From positions 1 through 52,286 of the forward strand of contig CAZUDB010000020.1 of the NCBI GenBank assembly GCA_964619055.1: a DNA stretch of 52,286 nt. The letters run 5' to 3'. Shown here piece by piece: positions 1-9,400 of the stretch. The notes beneath the pieces were generated by a model. The model saw nothing but the letters and a program-made list of their open reading frames with translations. It was not told where the DNA came from and searched no databases. The stretch is from CAYVUM01 sp964619055. Its GTDB lineage: Bacteria; Pseudomonadota; Alphaproteobacteria; Rhodospirillales; Defluviicoccaceae. Made by a program: the position numbers and the translations under genes. Position 1 is the first letter of the stretch. The number at the start of each line of letters is the position of its first letter.

Positions 1-337
1 TTGCATGCCGATCCACACGGTTGTGTTTGCTTCTCGAGGTGGCGCGCTCTGTTCTCGTTCATGATTCGTGCGACTTGGGGCGGCTTCGGTCACGACATCG
101 ATTTCCGACGGTCGGTGCAAACACGGCAGCCGGTTGACGCATGATACTCACCGTAGTCCCTACCAGAGTCGATACGCCGTGTTTATGGCTCCCAAATCCT
201 CTGGCACTAACGCACATCGGCAGGTGGAAAATAATCGGTCAATCCAGGCTTGACCCGTACTCAACGACCGTTATCTCCCGCCCAATGAGTGGCCATTTCA
301 CTCTCTCTACTTCATCTATCAATCAGGAGAGCAGGTT
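1..337. other. no gene recognised
   Basis: I see no supportable gene here. Short open frames exist on the plus strand, but they lack ribosome binding sites and recognisable motifs. The last part is the leader of the DUF6629 gene and carries its Shine-Dalgarno AGGAGA at 325-330. The left end may hold the tail of a gene outside the window, but nothing readable supports that. Confidence 0.5.
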
Positions 338-1123
338 ATGTGTTGGAGTGGTGAAGCCTCATTGGCACTCGCATCCATCGGTTTTGCTACAACGGCTTAC
401 TCCTGCGCTCGAAAAGACCCGATGCCGCTATGGGGGACTCTCGCTTATTTCTCATTGATGGAAGCGCTTCAAGCATATACTTACTTTGTAATAGATGATT
501 GCAGCTCACCCGCCAACCATGTCGCAACCTACTTAGGTTATCTTCATATTTGCTTTCAACCATTTTTTGCGAACTGGCTTTTTATGCATTTTATACCAAA
601 TCAAATAAGAGAACGGATACAATTTTATGTATACACGCTGTGTGGAATTTCAAGTATATTCATGCTCGTGCAGATTTATCCGTTTGATTGGGCTGGGTCG
701 TGCACGATAGGGAAAGTCTTGTGTTCACAGCAACTATGTTCGGTCTCCGGCGATTGGCACATTGCTTGGGAAGTTCCCTATAACTCTATTGGGAGCATCA
801 CCTCGGGGATTCCAGTGCTTGATGCTGGTTTTTTTACGTACTCACTTACCGTGTTCCTAATGCCCTTTCTTTACGGCTCTTGGCGCATTAATCTTTACCA
901 CATCATCTTTGGTCCTTTACTCGCTCGCCTGCTCACGGACAACCCCAACGAGTTTCCCGCTGTATGGTGTTTACTGTCGATTGCCTTCCTACTGATCGTT
1001 GTCAAAACCCCCCTTCGAAACCTCCTGCATGTCAAGAGTTGGCCCGGTTGGCGGCCAGAAGCGCTGATCACCACACGCTTCGTGACATTCCGCCCCAAAC
1101 GGCCGTCTTCGAGCAAGCCGTAG
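338..1123 (+). CDS. DUF6629 family multi-pass membrane protein
   Basis: This 261-residue protein has six to seven hydrophobic stretches spread over residues 5-230 and a short basic tail, so it is probably an inner-membrane protein. I recognise the DUF6629 family from the N-terminal block MCWSGEASLALASIGFA and the internal blocks YLGYLHICFQPFF, HIAWEVPYNSIG and NPNEFPAVWCLLSI. The family has no known function. Conserved cysteines (for example in CTIGKVLCSQQLCS) sit in a loop predicted to lie outside the membrane. The start is supported by AGGAGA seven bases upstream. The gene is AT-richer than the backbone to the right and belongs to the same accessory patch as the RadC-like and patatin genes. 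No operon link can be shown, because about 280 bp separate it from the next gene. Confidence 0.75.
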   Translation: MCWSGEASLALASIGFATTAYSCARKDPMPLWGTLAYFSLMEALQAYTYFVIDDCSSPANHVATYLGYLHICFQPFFANWLFMHFIPNQIRERIQFYVYTLCGISSIFMLVQIYPFDWAGSCTIGKVLCSQQLCSVSGDWHIAWEVPYNSIGSITSGIPVLDAGFFTYSLTVFLMPFLYGSWRINLYHIIFGPLLARLLTDNPNEFPAVWCLLSIAFLLIVVKTPLRNLLHVKSWPGWRPEALITTRFVTFRPKRPSSSKP

Positions 1124-1406
1124 CACCGCCTCTTCCGCAGCGGTTTGAACAGTCGGAGATCAGAGCGAGACGGCTCGGCGCTCCACTTCCTGTGCCCTTT
1201 ATGGGGTAAATTTAGGTTGCAAATGGGTTTCATATGGGCATCATGATGGTTGAATAGGGCTTAGGAGACTGAGGTTCTCCGTGCGCAATATGCTGTTCGT
1301 TCGCTCCATAGGAGTGCCTGCCCTCCGGGGCTGAACCACGGCCAACCAAGCGCTTATCTGAGGCCCATTGAGTTAATAGCGGCTTGTCTTCAGAGGGTCG
1401 ACGACC

Positions 1407-2339
1407 ATGGAAAAAAAACCAACCGTTCCCCAAGAATTGCCAAAGCCAAATGATTTGAGTAACCCGCCAAACTTCGAATACCCCCTCCCGTACACACAAC
1501 TGTCTTCAGTTTCGGGTGAAATCACTTCGAAACCACGTGCCGATGACAACTTCGACTATGAAATTCCTAACAGTTCTGATCACGAAAATACGGTTTCAGA
1601 TGTAGCGCAGCTATCTTTTTCAGTAGATCATCGGCGCCACCTCCCGCGTTTTGCTTTTACACTAGGGCAAAGAAGAACGCGCCGCAACGATCTTTGGTAC
1701 AGCTTTCTATCCTACGCCGAGGCTGGACGAACAATGCCCGACCAGGAATTTGTCGAAATGGTCTTGTATACGACCGGCCGCATAAAAGACTGTAAAGATC
1801 TTGCCGCTCGGTTACTTGATCGTTTTCACACACTAGCTGGAGTCTTTAATGCGGAGTTATATCAACTACAAGATTTAGGTCCGATAGATGAGGACATAGT
1901 GAACGCTTTCCGAGCAGTTCGAGGCGTCGCAGCACACTTAGCTCGTCAGGAAATTGTATCCCAACCAATAATCAAAAACTGGGAGAAGCTAATCGTATAT
2001 CTACGTGCGTCAATGGCTCACAGCAAAGTAGAGCAACTACGAGTCCTCTTTCTTGATCGCCGCAACGCCCTTCTAGCAGACGAGATGCAAAGCGAGGGGA
2101 CAATTGATCATACTCCGTGTTATCCTCGCGAAGTCGTTAAGCGTGCACTTATCTTGGATGCGAGTGCTATAATCCTGGTACACAACCACCCGAGCAACAT
2201 GCCTGAACCTTCAACCGGCGATATTAGCATGACAGCACAAATTAAAAAAGCCCTTAGTGCGGTGAACGTCGTACTTCACGATCACGTTATTATTACACGA
2301 GAGAGCGAAGCTAGTTTTCGTCGATTGGGCCTTCTATAA
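1407..2339 (+). CDS. RadC-like JAMM/MPN-domain protein with long N-terminal extension
   Basis: This 310-residue protein has a C-terminal RadC/JAB domain. The metal-binding motif is complete: E209, H259-N-H261-P-S and D272, with the following PSTGD typical of RadC. A helix-hairpin-helix-like stretch lies around residues 130-175, as in RadC (UPF0758) proteins. The usual RadC length is about 220-230 residues. Here the first 80 residues are an acidic and proline-rich extension of no recognisable family. RadC homologues are common on plasmids, phages and defence or mobile islands, and their biochemical role is unsettled despite the name. The start is supported by AGAGGG at 1392-1397. Base composition is AT-richer than the backbone, like the next gene, which points to transfer. 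The gap to the patatin gene is 136 bp and contains a promoter, so the two are probably transcribed separately. Confidence 0.85.
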   Translation: MEKKPTVPQELPKPNDLSNPPNFEYPLPYTQLSSVSGEITSKPRADDNFDYEIPNSSDHENTVSDVAQLSFSVDHRRHLPRFAFTLGQRRTRRNDLWYSFLSYAEAGRTMPDQEFVEMVLYTTGRIKDCKDLAARLLDRFHTLAGVFNAELYQLQDLGPIDEDIVNAFRAVRGVAAHLARQEIVSQPIIKNWEKLIVYLRASMAHSKVEQLRVLFLDRRNALLADEMQSEGTIDHTPCYPREVVKRALILDASAIILVHNHPSNMPEPSTGDISMTAQIKKALSAVNVVLHDHVIITRESEASFRRLGLL

Positions 2340-2417
2340 TAGAATAGAGCTTTTTACATTATTTTATATGGAAAATTTCAACAATAACCATAAGTTGTCT
2401 ATCTTATATTAGCCACT

Positions 2418-2446
2418 TTGAACAATTTTATTATAGATAATAATAC
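2418..2446 (+). promoter_or_regulatory. sigma70-like promoter of the patatin gene
   Basis: TTGAAC at 2418-2423 and TAATAC at 2441-2446 are separated by exactly 17 bases in a very AT-rich stretch. They lie 29 bases before the start codon at 2476. This is a close match to the sigma70 consensus and unusually clean for this window. It suggests the patatin gene has its own transcript. Confidence 0.55.
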
Positions 2447-2475
2447 CTATATGCAGTCTATTTTTGGAGAAAATT

Positions 2476-4320
2476 ATGGCTGATAAAAACACAATGATAA
2501 ATACAGTTGCCCTAATGCCTGAATGCGACCTCATAATGAAAGGTGGAATCACATCGGGCGTTGTCTACCCTAAGGCTATAACGACCCTGGCAAGAAAATA
2601 TAGATTAAAGAGTATTGGTGGTTCATCTGCGGGGGCGATTGGCGCAGCCATCGCATCCGCCGCTGAATATAGACGACAGACCAATGAAAAAAAGTCTTCA
2701 ATGGAAGGATTTGATATAATAGACCACATTCCTAAGGATATAGGGGGAGATATTTTAAGTTTATTTCAACCTAGCCCTAGCGTTTCTCCCTTATTTAGAA
2801 TTTTTCAACATATCATTTACTCAAACACGCAAAAAAATAAAATACTATCATTGGTTTACGGAATATTCGAGGAATACAATAATACTATTGTAACAATATA
2901 CGCCCTATTTGCTACGCTAGTATTTTTTAGTATACTTACGATTTTTAATACAAGTTGGTGGCTCCTATTGGCTTTTCCAATAGCGGCGGTTTTCGGAATT
3001 TTTTTTGGCACCCTTTTAAGCGCGATCGTGATTGCCAGACGACTTTATAGAATGGCTTTCCACGATCTACGCAAAAATTATTTCGGTTTGTGTACGGGAC
3101 TGACCCAAAATGGTCAGGATAGACTTGCACTTACGGATTGGATGCACAGCACCATCGAAACAATAGCCGGAAATGTAGATATACGGAAAAAGCCACTCCT
3201 CATAGGAGATTTACGTAGCGTCGGGATTGAGTTAGCAAGTATCACAACTGATTTGTCGACCCAAAGACCTTATCAGCTTCCTTTTTCCGTTGCTAACCAT
3301 CTTTTCAGCAAAAGTGAATTTTCTCATATTTTTCCAGCCGAAATTGTAAATTACTTGGTTGATGCAGCACCGAGCGGCCCACATGGGATCCCAAATGAAT
3401 ATGGCCTTACGGACCTATATGAGTTACCGGTCAGTTCAGCATTTCCAGTTTTGTTGGTAGCACGGATGAGTCTGAGCTTTCCGGGTTTAATTTCCGCAGT
3501 ACCCTTGTATCGTTTGGACAAGACACTTCTCAAAGCTACCCCAGGTCTGGAGCAAGAACAAAAGCAACTTAAACGTTGTTTATTTTCCGATGGGGGAATT
3601 TCGAGCAATTTTCCAATTCACTTTTTTGACGTTTTGCTACCTCGGCGCCCGACATTTGGCATCACCCTCACCGAATATAGTCAAGAGCGTCATGGCAAAG
3701 AGCGGATCGGGTTGCGTGCTGATGGGGGCTCGAGTGACCATTTGCCTGTCCAAGCGGTGGACGGTGTCCTTAGCTTTGTTATGTCAATTGTGAACAGCGC
3801 GAAAGATTGGCAGGATACATTACAGAGCTTATTGACCGGGTACGCTGAACGAATTGTACAGATTCGGCTTTCATCCGAGCAAGGAGGCATGAATCTCAAC
3901 ATGGATGCAAAAGAAGTTGATAAAATTGCAGCCTATGGTGATGCTGCTGCCAAATTACTGATGGCTCATTTCGATTTTGACGAGCACCGCTATCGCCGCG
4001 CGACACTATCACTGTCGTTACTTCAGGAATCGCTCGAAGGAATTGCAAGAAATTACAATAATACCCCCCCGCACAGCAAGACGTATGAGGAAATTCTCGT
4101 CAGCCATGAAGCGAGTGCGTACGTTAATTCGCCTAAATGGCGCACACAGGTTCTGGAACCGTTTGCTCGCGAGCTTGTTCGTCTTGGTGAAGCCTCTGCC
4201 CAAACAGTCACGGATCCAACGCGCACCCGGTTGCGGGATGGTGACGTGCCGGACGCTGAGGCGGATATCCGGATTGTTGCAAGCGCCAACCGTGCCTCCG
4301 GTTCACCAATTTCCGGCTGA
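2476..4320 (+). CDS. patatin-like phospholipase with inserted membrane segments
   Basis: This 614-residue lipid acyl hydrolase belongs to the patatin family. The oxyanion-hole motif KGGITSG lies at residues 22-28, the nucleophile elbow G-S-S51-A-G at 49-53, and the dyad aspartate D372 in SDGG; MSLSFPGLISAVPLY at 331-345 is also patatin-like. Between the serine and the aspartate sit two strong hydrophobic segments, about residues 139-157 and 161-187. The enzyme is therefore probably anchored in the membrane. About 230 residues of unassigned helical sequence follow the core. I chose the ATG at 2476 because GGAG (2466-2469) sits six bases before it; a TTG at 2464 would overlap that site. The gene is strikingly AT-rich compared with the backbone. 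Its last 20-30 codons run up to a degraded RND gene fragment, so the C-terminal tail may be an acquired out-of-frame extension. Patatins serve as lipases, toxins and effectors of anti-phage systems, but nothing here fixes the role. Confidence 0.85.
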   Translation: MADKNTMINTVALMPECDLIMKGGITSGVVYPKAITTLARKYRLKSIGGSSAGAIGAAIASAAEYRRQTNEKKSSMEGFDIIDHIPKDIGGDILSLFQPSPSVSPLFRIFQHIIYSNTQKNKILSLVYGIFEEYNNTIVTIYALFATLVFFSILTIFNTSWWLLLAFPIAAVFGIFFGTLLSAIVIARRLYRMAFHDLRKNYFGLCTGLTQNGQDRLALTDWMHSTIETIAGNVDIRKKPLLIGDLRSVGIELASITTDLSTQRPYQLPFSVANHLFSKSEFSHIFPAEIVNYLVDAAPSGPHGIPNEYGLTDLYELPVSSAFPVLLVARMSLSFPGLISAVPLYRLDKTLLKATPGLEQEQKQLKRCLFSDGGISSNFPIHFFDVLLPRRPTFGITLTEYSQERHGKERIGLRADGGSSDHLPVQAVDGVLSFVMSIVNSAKDWQDTLQSLLTGYAERIVQIRLSSEQGGMNLNMDAKEVDKIAAYGDAAAKLLMAHFDFDEHRYRRATLSLSLLQESLEGIARNYNNTPPHSKTYEEILVSHEASAYVNSPKWRTQVLEPFARELVRLGEASAQTVTDPTRTRLRDGDVPDAEADIRIVASANRASGSPISG

Positions 4321-4330
4321 CGCAGCCGGA

Positions 4331-4615
4331 TACAGTGTCCTCGGCGTGCCTATGGCAGTAGGCTGCCACCTGGCTCCGTGGGTCGCCGGCAAGCCCGTCC
4401 ACATTTATGCGCGAATTGGTCTTACGATCCTGACTGGGCTTTTGGCCAAGAACGCTATTCTGATAGTCGAGTTTGCAAGACGCCGTATTGACGATGGGGG
4501 GCCGTACTTTCTACGAACCGCCATGCCGCCCCGAACCGGTTAAGACCAATCGCCCATGACGGCGTTTGCACTCATCGTTGGCACGATCTCAATGATCGTG
4601 CGAAGCGGCGCTGTC
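4331..4615 (+). pseudogene. remnant of an RND efflux pump gene, frameshifted
   Basis: Translation in one frame from 4331 gives VLGVPMAV, then IYARIGLTILTGLLAKNAIL and IVEFARRR. This matches the TM10-TM11 region of HAE-1 RND pumps; the intact pump at 6473-9688 has LTQIGLVVLVGLASKNAIL. The match then moves to the neighbouring frame for AAPNRLRPIA (4525-4554), like the AARLRLRPIL of the intact pump. It returns to the first frame from 4556 for MTAFALIVGTISMIVRSGA, like MTSFAFIFGVVPLVIASGA. So there are at least two frameshifts, and only about 95 codons of a gene of roughly 1050 codons remain. It is not a recent copy of the neighbouring pump, since the residues differ widely. It marks a break point between the accessory patch and the backbone. 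Confidence 0.8.
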
Positions 4616-4822
4616 GCGCTAGTCGATTGGAAAGATTGCCTTCGGTCGTATGTCGATAGTACGATACCCTAAGAAATGCTATGTTCGTCCCGTGCGACGG
4701 GCATAGCATTGGCTACGAAGGCTTGAGGCCGATCGCGCGAACCGCTAAGTTGGCAATCTACTCGGCGCTGCCTTATTAATGTCATTCCTACCAAAACGAA
4801 GTTGGCTCTTTGTAGTGGCAAC

Positions 4823-4898
4823 GCCCCTATCGTCTAGCGGCCTAGGACGCGGGATTCTCAGTCCTGAAACCGGGGTTCGAGTCCCCGTAGGGGCGCCA
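4823..4898 (+). tRNA. tRNA-Glu (anticodon CTC)
   Basis: A full cloverleaf can be folded. The acceptor arm is GCCCCTA/TAGGGGC with discriminator G and an encoded CCA. The D-arm is GTCT/GGAC, the anticodon stem CGGGA/TCCTG has loop TTCTCAG, and the T-arm is CGGGG TTCGAGT CCCCG. The anticodon is CTC (4857-4859), reading GAG. The gene stands alone between the RND remnant and the efflux operon. tRNA genes are frequent integration sites, but the accessory patch lies on the 5' side and I see no duplicated tRNA 3' end or integrase. Confidence 0.95.
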
Positions 4899-5287
4899 GC
4901 TCTCCGAACTTCGAACCGCCCTGCACGGTATCTTCGTGGTTCGTTCGATCGTCGCGCGAGCGGCCAAAGTCCTGGGTCCGCTTCCCCTCCCCGTTACCGA
5001 CGTTGGCGGAGTAGAGCGCTTGCTTCACGCCCGTGGCACGGCAGGCCACCGAGGTAAGTGAATCAGGGTGATGGGACGCTGGCACCCATCTGGAATCACT
5101 GGACGCGCTACCAAACCCACCCAGTTTATATCCCAGGATAGGTTCCATGCGGCGCATTGGGCTTTAGAGTGCCAATGAACAGCAAAATCATTCATCGGCG
5201 CCGCGGGCCAGCGGCGGCCTTGTTGTTCGCCTTTACCAAGCTCATATCCTGGGTTTGATGATTCTGCCAACCCCGGTGATCAAATCC
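4899..5287. other. intergenic region upstream of the RND efflux operon
   Basis: No gene is supported here. The only notable structure is the paired inverted motif listed separately (5129-5140 and 5243-5251). There is no recognisable T-tract terminator after the tRNA. The efflux operon promoter must lie in this stretch, but I cannot assign -35 and -10 boxes with confidence. Confidence 0.4.
5129..5251. promoter_or_regulatory. inverted CCCAGGATA / TATCCTGGG motif pair upstream of efflux genes
   Basis: CCCAGGATA occurs at 5132-5140, and its exact reverse complement TATCCTGGG lies at 5243-5251, 102 bases further on. The first copy is itself part of the palindrome TATCCCAGGATA (5129-5140). The pair lies 37-160 bases upstream of the adaptor start. 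This arrangement could be two operator half sites for a repressor acting through a DNA loop, but this is inference; chance similarity is possible and no cognate regulator gene is adjacent. Confidence 0.25.
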
Positions 5288-6448
5288 ATGGTTAGAACTC
5301 CTTTGCGAGCGTTGTTCGCAATGATCGGCGCGGTCGCTTTGCTCGCGTCCGCGTCCGTTAGCGCGCAGCAGGGACCGATGCCAGTGGATGTGGCAAAACC
5401 GCTCGTCGAACGGGTGGTGGACTGGGATGAGTTCACGGGCCGGTTCGAAGCGGTGCAGCGCGTTGAGTTGCGCGCACGCGTGTCCGGATATCTTCAGGAG
5501 GTTAAGTTTCGGGACGGTGCCCTGGTGAGTACGGGTGACACGCTGTTCTTGATCGACCGACGTCCCTTCGAAGCGGCTTATGAACGGGCCCTTGGCGAAC
5601 TGCAGGCTGCTCAGGCCGAACAAACGCGGGCAACGACGGAGCTGCAGCGAGGAGAGCAGCTTGTTCGCAACCGGAACATCGCTGAAAGCGCCCTTGATGA
5701 GCGGCGTGCGACCAAGCTTCGCGCCGACGCCGAGGTTGTGATTGCCGAAGCCGAACTGCGCGAAGCCGCCCTCAATCTCGAATTCACCGAAATCAAGGCG
5801 CCATTCGACGGGCGCATCTCGGACAGCCGGGTCGACAAAGGGAACCTTATAACCTTGGGCGAGACGGTCCTGGCCACGCTCGTTTCCAACGACCCGATTC
5901 ACTTAGTGTTCACGGCATCGGAAGCGGATTTCCTGAAATATTCCCGCCTCGCCCGCTACGGCACTCGGCCAAGCTCCCGATCTGCTCCGAACCCGGTGCA
6001 GGCCAGGTTGATTGACGAGGAGGGTTGGCCCCATCGCGGACGGATGGATTTTGTCGCAAACGAGCTCGACCCCAATGCGGGCACCATCACCGGTCGCGCC
6101 GTGTTCGACAACCCAGATGATCTGCTCACGCCCGGCTTGTTTGCGAGGCTACGTCTCATCGGCTCCGGCGAGTACGAGGCGTTCCTGGTTCCCGACGATG
6201 CCATCCTATCCGACCAAGATCGCAAAATGGTCATGGTAGTGGACGACGAGGGTGTCGTAGCGGCCCGGATCGTGGAACCGGGACCGCTTTATCGCGGTCT
6301 GCGGATCATTCGCTCCGGTCTCGATCCAGCCGAACAGATCATCGTCGCTGGTGTCCAGCGCGCCCGCCCTGGCGGTCAGGTCGCGCCTCAGGTAACCACG
6401 ATCCACTTTCCCGACGGCGGAAGCGACACCGCGGCCGCAACGCGCTGA
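5288..6448 (+). CDS. RND efflux periplasmic adaptor (membrane fusion protein)
   Basis: This 386-residue AcrA/MexE-type adaptor links an RND pump to an outer-membrane channel. The first 25-30 residues (basic start, then hydrophobic LFAMIGAVALLASASVSA) form a secretion signal. Then come a barrel-sandwich lipoyl half around RARVSGYLQEVKF, an alpha-helical hairpin rich in Ala, Glu and Arg, the second lipoyl half KAPFDGRISDSRVDKGNLI, and a beta-barrel with GTITGRAVFDNPDDLLTPGL typical of the family. I prefer the ATG at 5288 because it gives a normal signal peptide; the frame is open to 5255 (TTG 5255, ATG 5258). It is 24 bases upstream of the pump gene, so the two form an operon. No TetR, LysR or outer-membrane factor gene is adjacent, so the channel must be supplied from elsewhere. 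Confidence 0.93.
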   Translation: MVRTPLRALFAMIGAVALLASASVSAQQGPMPVDVAKPLVERVVDWDEFTGRFEAVQRVELRARVSGYLQEVKFRDGALVSTGDTLFLIDRRPFEAAYERALGELQAAQAEQTRATTELQRGEQLVRNRNIAESALDERRATKLRADAEVVIAEAELREAALNLEFTEIKAPFDGRISDSRVDKGNLITLGETVLATLVSNDPIHLVFTASEADFLKYSRLARYGTRPSSRSAPNPVQARLIDEEGWPHRGRMDFVANELDPNAGTITGRAVFDNPDDLLTPGLFARLRLIGSGEYEAFLVPDDAILSDQDRKMVMVVDDEGVVAARIVEPGPLYRGLRIIRSGLDPAEQIIVAGVQRARPGGQVAPQVTTIHFPDGGSDTAAATR

Positions 6449-6472
6449 TCATCGGGCTGTTACTCGGAAATC

Positions 6473-9400
6473 ATGGGCCACTTCTTCGTCGACCGACCGA
6501 TCTTCGCCGCGGTCATTTCGATCCTGATCACGTTGATCGGCGGCGTTGCCTATTTCAGTTTGCCCGTTGCTCAGTATCCAGAAATCTCGCCGCCGACAAT
6601 TCAGATCACCGCGACATATCCGGGGGCATCCGCTGAAACGGTCGCCGACACCGTTGCCACGCCGATTGAGCAGGAAATCAACGGTGTAGACGGCATGCTC
6701 TATATGGTCAGCCAGACCACGGGCGATGGTCAGCTAAGCATGAACGTGGTCTTTCGCCTCGGCACGGATCTCGATCAAGCCCAAGTGCTGGTGCAAAACC
6801 GCGTCGCCATCGCCGAGCCACGGCTGCCGGAGCAAGTACGGCGGCTCGGCATCACGACGCGGAAGTCCTCGCCGGACCTCATGATGGTCATCCACATGTA
6901 TTCCGACGACGGAACGCGAGACCAGCTCTACGTTTCGAACTTCGCGCGCACTCAGGTGATTGACCGACTGGCGCGCATCGATGGCGTTGGCGAAGCAACG
7001 CTGTTTGCGGAACGCGCTTATTCGATGCGGATTTGGCTTGATCCAGACCGGGTTGCTGGATTTGGGATGACGGCTGGCGAAGTTGTGACAGCCTTGCGCG
7101 CCAACAACGTGCAAGTCGCGTCTGGCGTGGTCAACCGGCTACCGGTACCAGATCCGGCGGCTTATGAGCTTGCCGTGGAGACACAGGGCCGTCTGGTCGA
7201 CCCGGCCCAATTCGCCAACATCGTCGTCAAGACGACGCCCAACGGCGCCCAAGTCCGCGTCCGCGACATTGCACGCGTTGAGCTTGGCGCCCAGGACTAT
7301 TCGACGCTTGGTTACCTGGACCGCAACGTCGCGTTACCGATCCTAATCTTCCAGCGGCCCGGCTCCAATGCCCTTTCAACCGCGGAAGCCGTGCTGGAAG
7401 CCATGGAGGACATGGCGAAAGGCTTCCCATCGGGCGTTGCGTTTGACGTTATCTACAATCCGACGTCCTATATCGAGCAATCAGTCGACAACGTTTACAT
7501 CACGATCTTCGAGGCGATCGGCTTGGTCGTCCTGGTTGTTGTACTGTTCCTGCAGTCCGTACGCGCCTCGATCATTCCGATTTTGGCCATTCCGGTTTCC
7601 CTGATCGGAACGTTCGCAGTGATGGCGGCTTTTGGCTTTTCATTGAATAACTTGAGCCTCTTCGGCTTGGTGCTTGCCATCGGTATCGTCGTTGACGATG
7701 CGATCGTCGTAGTTGAGAACGTGGAGCGCTATCTGGCCGAGGGCTACGCGCCCAGAGAGGCCGCGCACAAAACGATGGAGGAGGTCTCTGGCGCACTGAT
7801 TGCCATCGGCCTTGTGCTCTCGGCCGTATTCGTGCCGGCCGCCTTCATCGAGGGCATCTCTGGACAATTTTTCCAGCAGTTCGCGATCACCATTGCCGCG
7901 GCCACGCTGATTTCGGTGCTCGTGTCGCTGACGTTGTCGCCGGCACTCGCCGCTCTCCTGCTCCGACCGCATGGGGCCCCTAGGGAGCCCCGCGGCACCT
8001 TCGGACGGATCGCGCACGCTCTCTCTTGGCCGTTTGTCAAGTTCGGTGCCGCGTTCAACAAGGCATTCGGCGCCCTATCAGTTGGCTATGCGTGGCTGAT
8101 CCGCCGACTGCTCCGCGTCACGGCCCTGGTGCTGGTGGGCTATACCGCTTTGGTGTGGGGCACAATCTACCAGTTTGACCGCGCACCGACAGGCTTCATC
8201 CCGGACCAGAACCAGGGCTATTTAATCACCGTGATTCAGCTCCCACCCGGCTCATCGCTGGCACGGACGGACGCGGTCGTCCAACGGGCGACAGACATCA
8301 TCCTCGATCACCCCGGCACGGAGCACACCGCTGGTTTCGCCGGCTTTAACGGTGCGACCTTCACAAATGCTCCGAACAGCGGAGCAATTTTCTTCACGTT
8401 CAAAGATTTTGACGAGCTTGGCGCACTGGGTCTGACGCAGGACCAAATCCTCCAGGAAGTGCAGGGCTCATTGTTTGCCATCAAAGAGGCCTTCATTTTC
8501 GTTGTGGCACCGCCGCCGGTACGCGGTATCGGCAACGCTGGAGGTTGGAAGCTCTACGTTCAGGATCGACGCGGCCGCGGACTGGAAGCGTTGGAGGACG
8601 CGGCAAACAGCATCGCCGGGACAGCCAATCAAACGGATGGTTTGGCACGGGTCTTCACTCTTTTTAATACGGCGACTCCGAAGATCTTCGTCGACATTGA
8701 TCGCGTGAAGGCGGAGCAGTTGGGTGTCACACCCGACTTAATTTTCGAGACCCTGGAGGTTTATCTCGGGTCCGCGTTTATTAATGATTTCAACTTCCTC
8801 GGCCGAACCTATCGCGTAACTGCCCAAGCGGATGGCGAATTTCGGGACGAACCACGCGACGTCAAGAATCTGCGCACGCGGACCAACGAGGGCGGCATGA
8901 TGCCGATCGGTTCCGTTGCTACGTTTGGTGACATCACGGGACCATACCGGGTCGCGCGCTACAATCTCTATCCGGCTGCAGCCGTGCAGGGTGCAACGCT
9001 GCCCGGCGTCTCCACCGGTGAAGCAATTGCGGCGATGGAGGGCATTCTCGACAACCAGCTTCCGGACGGCTTCGCCTATGAATGGACGGAGCTGGCTCTG
9101 CAGGAAAAGTCGGTGGGCGGGACGGCCATCTTCGTTTTCGTTATGGCTGTGGCGATGGTCTTTCTGGTTCTTGCGGCCTTGTACGAGAGCTGGCTTCTGC
9201 CGCTGGCCGTCATCCTCATTGTGCCCATGTGTCTGCTCGCCGCCATCTCGGGGGTGATGCTGCGCGGTATGGACAACAACATCCTAACGCAAATCGGCTT
9301 GGTCGTGCTGGTTGGCTTGGCGTCAAAGAACGCCATCCTGATTGTTGAGTTTGCCAAGCAAGCTGAGGACAAAGGCATGTCCCGGATAGAAGCGGCCATT

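Noticed and set aside
4823..4898. tRNA-Glu as attachment site of an integrated island
   Set aside because: The AT-rich patch is on the 5' side of the tRNA, no duplicate of the tRNA 3' end was seen and no integrase gene is present.
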